Of a DNA stretch of 64,000 bases, positions 25,947 through 34,275 are shown piece by piece. Within the stretch, counting starts at the first letter, position 1. Every line of letters starts with the position of its first letter. The DNA is from a virus: the IMG/VR virus record IMGVR_UViG_3300037504_000588, positions 1 to 64,000 of that record. One strand, 5' to 3'. The position numbers and the translations under genes are program-made. The notes below the pieces were generated by a model that made no database searches, was not told the origin of the DNA, and was given only the letters and a program-made list of their open reading frames with translations.

Positions 25947-27257
25947 ATGTATATATTAAGAGATTATCAAAAAGAAGCAAGTAGAAAAGGATATGAATAT
26001 CTCATCTCTAATAATAAAAAGAATGGATTAATTATTATTCCAACCGGAGGAGGAAAAAGCCTCATCATAGCAGATATAGCTTCTAAATTAAATGAAAAAA
26101 TAATAGTTTTACAGCCTTCTAAAGAACTTTTAGAGCAGAACTATAATAAATACCTCTCTTATGGTAACGATGCCACTATCTATTCAGCATCTAAGAAATC
26201 TAAAGAGATAGGAGAAGTTACTTTTGCAACAATTGGAAGTATATATAAAAATCCTGAATTATTTTCTCATATTCCTTATATAATATGGGATGAATGTCAT
26301 ATAGGATCACCCAATGAAAAGAGTATGCATAAACAATTTTTTAACAATATTGGAGTTAAACTATTAGGAATGACAGCTACTCCATTTAGATTGAAAAGTT
26401 ATAATTATCCTGAACCTCATTCTAAGCTTTGTTTTCTAACACGTACACGGCCTAAGTTTTTCCATGATGTTGTACATATAACTCAAATACAAGAGTTAAT
26501 AAATGAAGGGTTTTGGAGTAAATTAATATATAAAAAACATGAATTTGATACTTCTAATTTAAAGGTTAATTCAACTGGTGCAAATTATAAAGAATCTTCT
26601 ATAAAGGAAGAAATATCAAAACAAAACATCATAGAAGAAGTTGTAAAAGAGGCAAAGCAATTAAAAGATCGTAAACATATTCTTATATTCTTACCAGATA
26701 TTAATTCAGCTTTGCAATGCTCAAGAAGGTTAAATTGTAAAACCTTAACAAGTGAAACAAAAAAGAAAGAAAGAGATAAAATAATTGAAGATTTTAAAAG
26801 TGGAAAAGAAAAATTTTTGTGTAATGTTGAAATAATGGGTGTTGGGTTTGATTTTCCTTCATTAGATTGTATTATTGATGCCTATCCTACAATGTCTTTT
26901 GCAAGATATTATCAACGTATTGGAAGACTTGTAAGGCCTGAATCAACAAAGAAAGATGCTTTATATGTTGACATGGTGGAAAACAGTAAATTGTTTGGCA
27001 AGGTAGAAGATTTTGTCATAGAGAATGTAAATGGATGGTATGGATTTAATGGCAAGAAGATAATCACAAATGTCCCTTTGGTAAAGAAAGAAGAAGTTCC
27101 AGATTTAGATAATATAGAAATAGGTTTTGGAAAGTTTAAAGGAACAAAATTTAAAAATCTTCCAAATTGGTATCTAAACTGGGTCAAGGATAATGTAAAA
27201 AAGAATCAATATAATCAATCGTTGTTTCAATACATTAATATTATTTTTAAAAAATAA
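25947..27257 (+). CDS. SF2 DEAD/DEAH-type helicase with C-terminal DUF3820-like region
   Basis: The 436-residue protein has YILRDYQKEA (Q-motif-like), IIPTGGGKSLI (Walker A), IIWDECHIG (motif II, DECH), LGMTATPFRL (motif III), and the C-terminal helicase half with MGVGFDFPSLDCIID and YQRIGRLVRP (motif VI). The C-terminal tail GFGKFKGTKFKNLPNWYLNWV matches the short DUF3820 domain found in several phage proteins. It is likely used in phage DNA replication or repair. Confidence 0.9.
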   Translation: MYILRDYQKEASRKGYEYLISNNKKNGLIIIPTGGGKSLIIADIASKLNEKIIVLQPSKELLEQNYNKYLSYGNDATIYSASKKSKEIGEVTFATIGSIYKNPELFSHIPYIIWDECHIGSPNEKSMHKQFFNNIGVKLLGMTATPFRLKSYNYPEPHSKLCFLTRTRPKFFHDVVHITQIQELINEGFWSKLIYKKHEFDTSNLKVNSTGANYKESSIKEEISKQNIIEEVVKEAKQLKDRKHILIFLPDINSALQCSRRLNCKTLTSETKKKERDKIIEDFKSGKEKFLCNVEIMGVGFDFPSLDCIIDAYPTMSFARYYQRIGRLVRPESTKKDALYVDMVENSKLFGKVEDFVIENVNGWYGFNGKKIITNVPLVKKEEVPDLDNIEIGFGKFKGTKFKNLPNWYLNWVKDNVKKNQYNQSLFQYINIIFKK

Positions 27258-27268
27258 TTGTAAAAATA

Positions 27269-27300
27269 TTTTGTTTTTATATAAAAAAGTATTATATTTG
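27269..27300 (+). promoter_or_regulatory. Bacteroidota-type promoter (55-bp repeat copy 2)
   Basis: TTTTG (27269-27273), 19-base spacer and TATATTTG (27293-27300). The surrounding block 27256-27310 is identical to 44946-45000. The leader contains AACCTAAAAACA before the ATG at 27339. Confidence 0.88.
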
Positions 27301-27338
27301 TATTGTATTTATTTTTTTAACCTAAAAACAAAAAAATT

Positions 27339-27497
27339 ATGACACGTACACAATTAGTATCAGAGATGGCAAAAGCATTAAAAGACAATTATGATTGTAT
27401 AATGAAAATAGATGCTATCAAATGGTTAAAAGACCTTTATCCAAATACAAGTTTAACGCTAAAAATTAACGCTTATCATTTAGCTTATGAAGACTAA
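27339..27497 (+). CDS. Small hypothetical protein
   Basis: A 52-residue ORF (MTRTQLVSEMAKALKDNYDC...) begins just downstream of a consensus promoter and shared leader, which supports it as real. It overlaps the start of the next, frameshifted gene by 11 bases. It is probably helical and of unknown function. Confidence 0.6.
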   Translation: MTRTQLVSEMAKALKDNYDCIMKIDAIKWLKDLYPNTSLTLKINAYHLAYED

Positions 27498-27631
27498 AAA
27501 GAAACTAATAGACATACCAGAAAAAAATCCTCGAAGATTTACAAATAAAAGCGGTTAAAGCAAAGAAACTTCTCAAAAATTATATTGAGGGCTTACTTGT
27601 AAAAGACGTGCGAGGCAAAAGAATTAACTAA
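27487..27631 (+). pseudogene. Frameshifted ribbon-helix-helix-like small protein
   Basis: From ATG 27487 the frame reads MKTKKKLIDIPEKN and soon stops. After a seven-A run (27521-27527) the next frame continues with ILEDLQIKAVKAKKLLKNYI and ends at 27631. Together they give a 47-residue protein with KKKLIDIPE, the start typical of small RHH/antitoxin-like proteins in Bacteroidota phages. One A too many would explain the break. Confidence 0.55.
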
Positions 27632-27671
27632 CTTTTTTTAATTAATTTTACATTTACAAAACTAAATTAGA

Positions 27672-28220
27672 ATGAAAGTATTAATAGCTTGTGAATATAG
27701 CGGAACAGTTAGAGAGGCATTTTCCAAATTAGGACATGACGCTTGGAGCTGCGATATATTAGAAACTGAAATACCTGGCAATCATTACAAGGGTGATGTT
27801 AAGGAAATTCTTTGCGATGGTTGGGATTTAATGATAGCACATCCACCCTGCACTCATTTAGCCGTAAGCGGTGCAAGATGGTTTAAGTACAAACAGAAAG
27901 AGCAGGCAGAAGCGTTGGAGTTTGTTCGGTTGCTTTTAGACGCACCTATTGAACAGGTAGCACTTGAAAATCCAATAAGCATTATTAGCAGCCAAATAAG
28001 AAAGCCAGATCAGATAATACAGCCCTGGCAATTTGGACACGGTGAAACGAAGGCAACCTGTTTATGGCTGCAAAACTTACCGAAACTGCATCCGACAAAT
28101 ATTGTAGAGGGTAGGGAGAAAAGAATTTGGAAAATGCCACCTACCCCTGATAGATGGAAAGAACGAAGTCGAACATTTGAAGGAATTGCACAAGCTATGG
28201 CAACTCAATGGGGCGTTTGA
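27672..28220 (+). CDS. Phage DNA cytosine-methyltransferase-like protein
   Basis: The 182-residue protein begins MKVLIACEYSGTVREAF (SAM-binding motif I) and continues with SCDILETEIPGNHYKGDV and LMIAHPPCTHLAVSGARW, where PPC is the catalytic-cysteine motif of C5 methylases. It ends with WKERSRTFEGIAQAMATQW (motif X-like). It is shorter than a canonical Dcm because the target recognition part is reduced; such short versions are common in phages. The gene is richer in GC than the flanking small genes. Confidence 0.85.
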   Translation: MKVLIACEYSGTVREAFSKLGHDAWSCDILETEIPGNHYKGDVKEILCDGWDLMIAHPPCTHLAVSGARWFKYKQKEQAEALEFVRLLLDAPIEQVALENPISIISSQIRKPDQIIQPWQFGHGETKATCLWLQNLPKLHPTNIVEGREKRIWKMPPTPDRWKERSRTFEGIAQAMATQWGV

Positions 28221-28312
28221 TAGAAGTACAGACGTAGCCATATTATGCACAAACGTGCCGACTGTATGTTGTCGGTTTTTATGCGATTTTAAAACCCAAA
28301 TATTATAATATT

Positions 28313-28480
28313 ATGAGCTCACATGAATTATTTAAGAAACATTTTGGTAACCAGATAGCGGTTGACTTGAAACACCCTAACATTGAAAATTTTTTTGAAG
28401 AACTAAACGAAGAATGCTTGCAGGAAGATAAGCATAAAAAATGCAATATACAGCATGTTAGCAGCCGTGTTTTTTTTTGA
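28313..28480 (+). CDS. Small hypothetical protein
   Basis: A 55-residue ORF (MSSHELFKKHFGNQ...) follows a leader containing TTTTAAAACCCAAATATT. It runs into a GCATGTTAGCAG junction at its end, and its last residues may not belong to the ancestral gene. Confidence 0.4.
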   Translation: MSSHELFKKHFGNQIAVDLKHPNIENFFEELNEECLQEDKHKKCNIQHVSSRVFF

Positions 28481-28676
28481 CCATTTTTTACCGAAAGTCA
28501 CCAAGCTAACTTTGATTGAAAAATTAGTGCTAAAATTTAAGAAGAAACTCCTTTATAGAGACGAACTGGAATTAATTACCATCGTCTATAAAAAATGGAG
28601 AGGTAAAACCTACGTACTTGATAGTTTTTATAATCCACCCGATCATTTTAATTGCAGGTGTTTTTTACGAATTTAA
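28455..28676 (+). CDS. Hypothetical small protein, start uncertain
   Basis: The 73-residue ORF overlaps the end of the previous one and begins at the GTTAGC junction. Its interior (KLTLIEKLVLKFKKKLLYRD, VYKKWRGKTYVLDSFYNPP) looks like protein, but the start may be further downstream, for example the TTG codons near 28515. Function unknown. Confidence 0.4.
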   Translation: MLAAVFFFDHFLPKVTKLTLIEKLVLKFKKKLLYRDELELITIVYKKWRGKTYVLDSFYNPPDHFNCRCFLRI

Positions 28677-28689
28677 AAATGATAACAGT

Positions 28690-28920
28690 ATGAAAAATTT
28701 AATAAAAGAACTAAACAATCTAAGACCAACAAAAGAACAAGTAAAAGATAAACCTGCTTACTATGCTTTTGGTTATGTAGATGCTATAAATGCTGCAATA
28801 GAGTTAGTAAAAAATAACGAAGTGGCGGTTTGCGAAAAATGCACACACTATAATAAAGAACAAAAGCCTGAAATATGCAGAAGGTGCTTTAGTAATTCAC
28901 ATTTTATTGAGCAAACTTAA
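28690..28920 (+). CDS. Hypothetical protein
   Basis: I use the ATG at 28690 (76 residues) because the upstream part of the frame overlaps the preceding ORF. It has YAFGYVDAINAAIELVKNNE and CEKCTHYNKEQKPEICRRCF, which may be a small zinc knuckle. The next base triplet after the stop begins the GCTAAC junction at 28922. Confidence 0.5.
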   Translation: MKNLIKELNNLRPTKEQVKDKPAYYAFGYVDAINAAIELVKNNEVAVCEKCTHYNKEQKPEICRRCFSNSHFIEQT

Positions 28921-28921
28921 T

Positions 28922-29025
28922 GCTAACGGGATGCGGCTAAAATTTTAAAATAGATACAATGAGGATTACACGCACACATTCGATTAAAAGCAAATACTTA
29001 GCAATGATTTATGACGCATTGTTAT
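28922..29025 (+). repeat. attC-like dyad (cassette junction)
   Basis: Outer TAAC (28924-28927, within GCTAAC) pairs with GTTA (29021-29024). Inner ATGCG (28931-28935) pairs with CGCAT (29015-29019). It begins two bases after the stop of the preceding gene. The central loop is about 80 bases. Confidence 0.45.
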
Positions 29026-29201
29026 ATGTTGTATTTGCTGCTTTTGAATTTATACACTACCAGCATTATAAGCAAACTTGGAACGGTAAGAAACGTTTAA
29101 AAACAATACAAATTACAGGAATAAGAAGTGCTTTATGTGATGATGTTAGCCAACGAATCAGAATAAAGTTTTACTGGAAGGTAGGCAAATATTACATATA
29201 A
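28959..29201 (+). CDS. Hypothetical small protein, start inside junction
   Basis: The 80-residue frame begins inside the attC-like element, so a later start is possible. The downstream part includes FIHYQHYKQTWNGKKRLKTI. The stop codon TAA at 29199 is also the left end of the next dyad. Function unknown. Confidence 0.35.
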   Translation: MRITRTHSIKSKYLAMIYDALLYVVFAAFEFIHYQHYKQTWNGKKRLKTIQITGIRSALCDDVSQRIRIKFYWKVGKYYI

Positions 29202-29279
29202 CGGTATAAAGACTAAAATAAATGGGTGGAAATAACGATTATTTAAGCAGAAAAGAGTCATGCAATATACACGGTGTTA
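29199..29279 (+). repeat. attC-like dyad (cassette junction)
   Basis: TAAC (29199-29202) pairs with GTTA (29276-29279), GTATA (29204-29208, inner) pairs with TATAC (29266-29270), and GACT (29211-29214) pairs with AGTC (29256-29259). Three nested arms separated by bulges is the layout of an attC site. It starts in the stop codon of the preceding ORF. Confidence 0.5.
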
Positions 29280-29572
29280 GGGTTAGTACCTACATAATTT
29301 GCTCGGCAATACATTTTGTAAATAACAAGAAATACCCACACCAACCAAAGAATATAAAGACAGGGATAGTAGTTGCAGGACGTAGACACCATAATGTATT
29401 TACAAGTATGAGTGCGTTGGGTGTTGACCATAAAGACTATGATGCAGTAGTGCAAGGGTTTTTAACTAATGATGATAGGTTTGTTGACCGTGAAGAGGGT
29501 GGGCGCATTGCCTACGAAGCACGGCAGATTAATAAGCTAACAAAAAGGTTGTTTAGTGAGGATTTGTATTAA
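29222..29572 (+). CDS. Hypothetical phage protein
   Basis: The 116-residue frame starts within the junction, so a start inside (before SAIHFVNN) is possible. The core CSAIHFVNNKKYPHQPKNI and GIVVAGRRHHNVF recurs in phage proteins of unknown function (…GRRHHN…). Its stop is three bases before the next dyad. Confidence 0.55.
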   Translation: MGGNNDYLSRKESCNIHGVRVSTYIICSAIHFVNNKKYPHQPKNIKTGIVVAGRRHHNVFTSMSALGVDHKDYDAVVQGFLTNDDRFVDREEGGRIAYEARQINKLTKRLFSEDLY

Positions 29573-29574
29573 CC

Positions 29575-29636
29575 ATAACGAATGGGTATAAGATGTAGTG
29601 ATAGCGACCCGTAGGGTGCATTTTATACCGTGTTAT
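29575..29636 (+). repeat. attC-like dyad, best example
   Basis: ATAAC (29575-29579) pairs with GTTAT (29632-29636); GGTATAA (29585-29591) pairs with TTATACC (29623-29629); ATG (29593-29595) pairs with CAT (29619-29621); and ACCC/GGGT (29607-29610 and 29614-29617) makes a terminal hairpin. The element is 62 bases and lies three bases after a stop codon. The four-level nested pairing is far from random. Confidence 0.6.
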
Positions 29637-29698
29637 CTACTGGCACGGTAAATACAGTAGAATGTTAATTAAAAGTACTAACGTAATAATTTATAAAA

Positions 29699-30490
29699 AT
29701 GTGGGATGGACAATATGCTTTTGAAAAAAGCAAAATAATACAAGGTGACTGCCTTGAAAAAATGAAACTAATACCTGATGGAAGTGTTGATATGATACTT
29801 GCGGATTTACCTTATGGAACGACTGCTTGTAAATGGGACAGTATTATTCCCTTGGATTTGCTTTGGAAAGAGTACGAGAGGATTGTCAAAGAAAATGGAG
29901 TTATATGCTTAACTGCAAGCCAACCATTTACAACAAAACTTATTGCAAGCAATTACGGTATGTTTAAGTATGAATTTATTTGGAATAAAGGCAAAAGCTC
30001 AAACTTTATGCTTGCAAAAAAGCAAATACTTAAAATGCATGAACAAATATTAGTGTTCTATCGTAAGCAACCATTCTTTAACCCACCAAAAATAAAAAGG
30101 TGTGAAAAAGATAAACGACCAGCAAATGTAAACAACATTAAGGTTGTTGAGGTTACTGGACAAAAAAGAATAGTTGTTGAATGTAAAAGTAATGAAAAAT
30201 TAGAAGGTAGTGTATTTGAACTTAGAGATAGAGAGTATGGCTTGCACCCAACACAGAAGCCAACAAGACTCTTTGAAAAGATGATAAAGACTTACACAAA
30301 CGAAGGCGACATAGTACTTGATAATGTTGCAGGAAGTGGAACAACAGGAGAAGCCTGTATAAACCTAAACAGAGACTTTATACTAATTGAAAAAGAACCT
30401 AATTATTACGAAGTAATAAAAGAGAGGGTGGGGAAGATTTTTAAAAATTATGGGCTTGACCTACAATCTTTATTAAATGAGCAAATGTAG
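29699..30490 (+). CDS. Site-specific DNA methyltransferase (N4-C/N6-A, beta class)
   Basis: The 263-residue protein has the beta-class order: MILADLPYGTTACKWD (motif IV, DLPY) first, then a variable target domain with FIWNKGKSSNFML, and HPTQKPTRLFEKM followed by VLDNVAGSGTTGEACI (motif I) at the C-terminus. It methylates an exocyclic amino group. DPPY- or DLPY-type proteins of this size in phages act as orphan methylases. No restriction enzyme partner is seen. Confidence 0.9.
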   Translation: MWDGQYAFEKSKIIQGDCLEKMKLIPDGSVDMILADLPYGTTACKWDSIIPLDLLWKEYERIVKENGVICLTASQPFTTKLIASNYGMFKYEFIWNKGKSSNFMLAKKQILKMHEQILVFYRKQPFFNPPKIKRCEKDKRPANVNNIKVVEVTGQKRIVVECKSNEKLEGSVFELRDREYGLHPTQKPTRLFEKMIKTYTNEGDIVLDNVAGSGTTGEACINLNRDFILIEKEPNYYEVIKERVGKIFKNYGLDLQSLLNEQM

Positions 30491-30574
30491 TGCTTGTGGG
30501 TAACGGTAACTTGTAAGGTGTCGTGGCTGCCTTAATCAAAGCCACACAATTTCAAATTTAAAATAAAATTAGAT

Positions 30575-30658
30575 ATGACTACAAAAAATTCAAAAACTAC
30601 TGAAATCTATACACAAGTAAGCACTAATGTATTACATAAACTACCATTAGCATTATGA
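30575..30658 (+). CDS. Short ORF overlapping rnhA start
   Basis: A 27-residue ORF (MTTKNSKTTEIYTQVSTNVL...) ends in an ATGA overlap with the RNase H gene, so it may serve as a leader peptide for translational coupling. It may also be the remnant of a cassette gene. The sequence around 30500-30540 has a GTGGCT/AGCCAC hairpin. Confidence 0.35.
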   Translation: MTTKNSKTTEIYTQVSTNVLHKLPLAL

Positions 30659-31188
30659 TAACAGCATATACAGACGGTTCAGCAAGTGTAAAATCTATGA
30701 AAGGGGGATGTGGTTCTTGGATTAAATATAAAGACAGCAAAGAACATTTCATCTCCAAAGGATTCTACCCAACCAAAACGGGACGTATGGAATTAATGGC
30801 AGTCATTTTAACCCTACAATCTATAAAAGACAAAAGTGAAACTGTATTAATATACAGTGATAGTAAATATGTTGTGAATACAGTAATGCAAGGATGGTTG
30901 GATAAATGGGAAAGAGAATTCTGGCAAAACAATAAAAATACTGATATTTGTAAGGTTTTAAAAGAAGAATTATTTAAATTTACCTTATCAAACGGAAAAG
31001 TCATATTAAAGCATATAAAAGGACACCAGGATAATCTTCAAGATGAACATATTTATGGTAATAATGTAGCTGATGCATTGGCAGATTTGCATAATTTCAC
31101 AGAATTTGAAAAGGATTTAGAAGTAACCAGAGAAGAAATAAATGAAAGTGAGTTAAAATTTTATAATAAAGAAAATGGACAAAAGTAA
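30655..31188 (+). CDS. rnhA: Ribonuclease H
   Basis: The 177-residue protein has the RNase HI active-site layout: AYTDGSA (Asp 7), TGRMELMAVILTL (Glu 46), LIYSDSKYVV (Asp about 69) and YGNNVADALAD (final Asp, about 140), with KHIKGHQDN at the flexible His loop. It would remove RNA primers in phage replication. It overlaps the next gene by 14 bases. Confidence 0.93.
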   Translation: MITAYTDGSASVKSMKGGCGSWIKYKDSKEHFISKGFYPTKTGRMELMAVILTLQSIKDKSETVLIYSDSKYVVNTVMQGWLDKWEREFWQNNKNTDICKVLKEELFKFTLSNGKVILKHIKGHQDNLQDEHIYGNNVADALADLHNFTEFEKDLEVTREEINESELKFYNKENGQK

Positions 31189-31512
31189 AGAATACGTAAA
31201 GATGTGCCAAGAAGCACAAGAGTTACAGGAAATATTTGATAATGGTGGATGTATTGAAAATGCAACTCATAGTGCCGTCTGGCTTCCACGTCAAGATCAA
31301 TTACAAGAAATGTTAAACGATGAAGGTTTATATGATTTTATAGGTGGTTTAAATTTAAATTGGAGGTGATAATGATAAAGAAATAAATGGTGAATTGATG
31401 TTAGCTCTGCAGTATTTTTTTATATTCTCCTGATTGTATATTTCAGGAACATAAAGCAAACAATGAGGAATGGTATGGTAAGAAATTATTAAAACAAATA
31501 AGAAAAGAATAA
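31175..31512 (+). pseudogene. Small phage protein split by two frameshifts
   Basis: The first frame (31175-31369, 64 residues) carries SAVWLPRQDQLQEML, a conserved phage motif that is normally followed in the same protein by a region resembling QLWLAF...KYxKxWDGEEW. After the stop, the remaining frames contain GELMLALQYF (31389-31418) and then PDCIFQEHKANNEEWYGKKL (about 31429-31488), matching that second half. Two +1 shifts, one near 31361 and one at a T7 run (31415-31421), would be needed to join them. I therefore read this as one decaying gene, not as one short intact one. Confidence 0.5.
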
Positions 31513-31519
31513 AAAAACA

Positions 31520-33040
31520 ATGAAAGATTCGAAATATCAATTAGCAATATACGATGAATACGATAACACAAATAACAATATCTGTATAGAGGCGACAGCA
31601 GGTTCTGGAAAGACAACTACGATTTTAAACCTCCTCAAAAGAACACCTCCATACAAGAAAGTTATATTTTGCGCTTTCAATAAATCAATACAAGAGGAGT
31701 TATCCTCACGAGTACCTGATCAGGTCAAAGTATCAACAATACACTCCCTGGCTTATTCTATACTTAGATATAACATTAAGGCAAACTTTAAACTAACAGA
31801 ATACAAGAATTATCAACTCGCTTTAAAGTTAGTTAAGAAGAAATTCAAAAAGGATTCATTAAAACAATCATATCTATTCACTATAAGCAACATAGTAGAT
31901 TTATATAGGATGAATCTTTGTAAAAACAAAGAGGAATTAATTACAATATTAGACCAAAGAACGATAGATTACAGCAAGGGAGAATTAGAAGATGCATTGA
32001 AATTAATAAAATACCTTGAAACCTATAATAAAGAAAACCACGACACCTTCCTTATTGATTTTACAGATATGTTGTGGTTAGTTAAAGAATTGGTTCCAGA
32101 GCATAAATTCCCAAGATACGATGTAGTGATGGTAGATGAGGGGCAAGATTTGAATTTACTGCAACACCACATAATAAGTAATATAGTAAAACCAAGTGGC
32201 AGAATAATAGCCGTGGGGGATTCACAACAATCAATTTACAGTTTCATGGGCTCATCACCAGAGGCTTTTAATAAATTAAAAGAAAAACCCAAAACAACAT
32301 CTCTACCTTTATCTGTAACTTATAGGTGTTCAAAGAAAATAGTAGAAGAAGCACAGAAAGTATTCCCGGATAAGATAGAATATTTTGAGGAGGCAAGTGA
32401 AGGTATAGTAAGAAAAGGCTCACTGAACGAATTAAAAGAGGGAGATTTTTTATTATGTAGAAACAACCTCCCTTTAATGGAAGCCTTTATAGACTTACTA
32501 ACACAAGGAAAGAAAGCACATATAATGGGTAAAGATTTTTCAAAATCACTACTTAGAATTATAAGAAAGGTAGAATCTTCAGGTAAAGAACAAGCAAATG
32601 AAGTATTTAAAAAGATGTTAAATGAAAAGTGGGAACAGCTTAAAGAAAAAGGTGTTCATAATATATCAAACAATGCATCATATATAACACTTAAAGAAAA
32701 TATAGAGATAGTTAAGATATTGGCTAATGCTTACGGTGGTTATGAAAATCTTGAAAGTAAGATGGATGAAATATTCACAGACGACCAAGAAGGAATTACG
32801 TTATCTACAATACACAAATCAAAAGGACTTGAGAGTGAAAGAGTGTTCTTCTACATGCCAGAATTACTTCCAAGTAAGTATGCTAAAACAGATTTAGAAT
32901 TATTTGCAGAAAAATGTCTTGAGTTTGTAGCAATAACAAGAGCAAAGAAAGAGCTTGTTTATGTAAAAGCTATAACTAATAGAAACGAAGTAAAATCTAA
33001 AGAAAAATTTGAAGAAAACATTAAAGATGCTGTTATTTAA
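31520..33040 (+). CDS. UvrD/Rep-like SF1 DNA helicase
   Basis: The 506-residue protein contains CIEATAGSGKTTTIL (Walker A), VIFCAFNKSIQEEL (motif Ia), VSTIHSLAYSIL, VVMVDEGQDLNLLQH (motif II, DEGQ), IIAVGDSQQSIYSFMGSSP (motif III) and the C-terminal LSTIHKSKGLESERVF and FVAITRAKKELVYV (motifs V and VI). It is smaller than host UvrD, typical of phage Dda/UvrD relatives that act in replication start or recombination. Confidence 0.9.
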   Translation: MKDSKYQLAIYDEYDNTNNNICIEATAGSGKTTTILNLLKRTPPYKKVIFCAFNKSIQEELSSRVPDQVKVSTIHSLAYSILRYNIKANFKLTEYKNYQLALKLVKKKFKKDSLKQSYLFTISNIVDLYRMNLCKNKEELITILDQRTIDYSKGELEDALKLIKYLETYNKENHDTFLIDFTDMLWLVKELVPEHKFPRYDVVMVDEGQDLNLLQHHIISNIVKPSGRIIAVGDSQQSIYSFMGSSPEAFNKLKEKPKTTSLPLSVTYRCSKKIVEEAQKVFPDKIEYFEEASEGIVRKGSLNELKEGDFLLCRNNLPLMEAFIDLLTQGKKAHIMGKDFSKSLLRIIRKVESSGKEQANEVFKKMLNEKWEQLKEKGVHNISNNASYITLKENIEIVKILANAYGGYENLESKMDEIFTDDQEGITLSTIHKSKGLESERVFFYMPELLPSKYAKTDLELFAEKCLEFVAITRAKKELVYVKAITNRNEVKSKEKFEENIKDAVI

Positions 33041-33112
33041 AAACATTATAAATAAAATAAATTTTTAAGGCTTTATATATAATGTTATTGTTAAATTTAT
33101 TAATTTTATAAC

Positions 33113-33424
33113 ATGAAAAAAATTACATTCCAGGTACCAATATTGACTGATAAAGAAACAGTTACATTTGTAAATGCAGATAAAATAAAATCATTAAAAG
33201 GACTATTACCTCAGAAAGAAGTATTTAATCAATACATTCAAGATCAAAAAGAAATGATGGACAATGGCAAAGAATTTCACACAATGAAAATAATGGTAGG
33301 ATTAGCTAAATTTGAAGATTTAAAAAAGGAGTTAAATGGTAAGATGCCAGGACAAAAAGAATTTGATAAATGTATAGATATAACCGTTAATGAGATACCT
33401 TTGATACAGATAATGACTAAATAA
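33113..33424 (+). CDS. Hypothetical protein
   Basis: The 103-residue protein starts MKKITFQVPILTDKETVTFV and contains the repeated-looking LLPQKEVFNQYIQDQ and KMPGQKEFDKCIDIT. I do not recognise it. It lies four bases upstream of the phosphoesterase gene. Confidence 0.6.
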   Translation: MKKITFQVPILTDKETVTFVNADKIKSLKGLLPQKEVFNQYIQDQKEMMDNGKEFHTMKIMVGLAKFEDLKKELNGKMPGQKEFDKCIDITVNEIPLIQIMTK

Positions 33425-33428
33425 GATA

Positions 33429-33929
33429 ATGAGCAACGTAAGATTCATATCAGACTTACATTTAGGGCACGAAAACCAGGCAATTAAACGCCGTGGATTT
33501 CCAGATATTTACAATCATGATGAATACATTATAACAAGATGGAATCTTACCGTACATAAGAAAGATTTAACTTTTATCCTTGGTGATCTGACAATGGAGA
33601 AATGCACTTACGAAAACTTTAAAAGATTAACAGGTAGGAAAGTGATTGTCGGGGGCAACCACGACCCAAAGGGAGCAGCCAAGTATTTGTTAGATAACCA
33701 ACTAATAGAAGCATATATCGGGTGCATGAAGTATAAATCAAAACAATATGGAAAATTTTGGCTGACACATATCCCCATCCATCCTAAAGAACTTGATTAT
33801 AAGGTGAATTACAACATACACGGACATATTCATAATGGTAAGATAGAAGATAAGAGATATATCAATGTATGTGCAGAAGTAATTGATTACAAACCTAAAT
33901 TATTAAGTGAATTAATGCATGAAAAATAA
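33429..33929 (+). CDS. Metallophosphoesterase
   Basis: The 166-residue protein shows a complete calcineurin-like motif set: FISDLHLGHEN (DxH), FILGDLTM, IVGGNHDPKG (GNHD), WLTHIPIHP and NIHGHIHNGK (GHxH). Short stand-alone enzymes of this kind are common in phages and may act on nucleic acid ends or cyclic nucleotides; the substrate cannot be told from sequence. It overlaps the following gene by 11 bases. Confidence 0.88.
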   Translation: MSNVRFISDLHLGHENQAIKRRGFPDIYNHDEYIITRWNLTVHKKDLTFILGDLTMEKCTYENFKRLTGRKVIVGGNHDPKGAAKYLLDNQLIEAYIGCMKYKSKQYGKFWLTHIPIHPKELDYKVNYNIHGHIHNGKIEDKRYINVCAEVIDYKPKLLSELMHEK

Positions 33930-34227
33930 AAAAGTAAGAAAAATATCAGTATCGAAAAGCGGATTGATATATAAAAAGTTGGATATAGACAATCAAACCA
34001 TAGGGCTTTACCTTCCTAAAGAAAAAGAAAAAGCAGATAAACTAAAGGAATTCTATGAGAAAAAAATGAGAGAGATGGGGGTTAAATTAACATACAAAGA
34101 AGATATTCATCACAAAAAACCTTTTTGGAAATTTTGGGGAAAGCTTAACAATTACAGTATAGCAGTTTATAAGACAGTGTTTCCTGTAAGGGTAACAGAT
34201 TCAGAAAAACCAGAAGATATAAATTAA
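33919..34227 (+). CDS. Hypothetical protein
   Basis: A basic 102-residue protein with LYLPKEKEKADKLKEFYEKK and KKPFWKFWGKLNNYSIAV. No family is recognised. It lies between the phosphoesterase and ribonucleotide reductase genes. Confidence 0.6.
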   Translation: MKNKKVRKISVSKSGLIYKKLDIDNQTIGLYLPKEKEKADKLKEFYEKKMREMGVKLTYKEDIHHKKPFWKFWGKLNNYSIAVYKTVFPVRVTDSEKPEDIN

Positions 34228-34275
34228 ATTAAAAAATTTGGAACTAAATTCAGTATTGATATTTAAAAGATAAGA

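Noticed and set aside
28455-29201. Confident gene calls for the ORFs at 28455 and 28959
   Set aside because: Their starts lie inside junction sequences and they have no recognisable family; kept as low-confidence entries.
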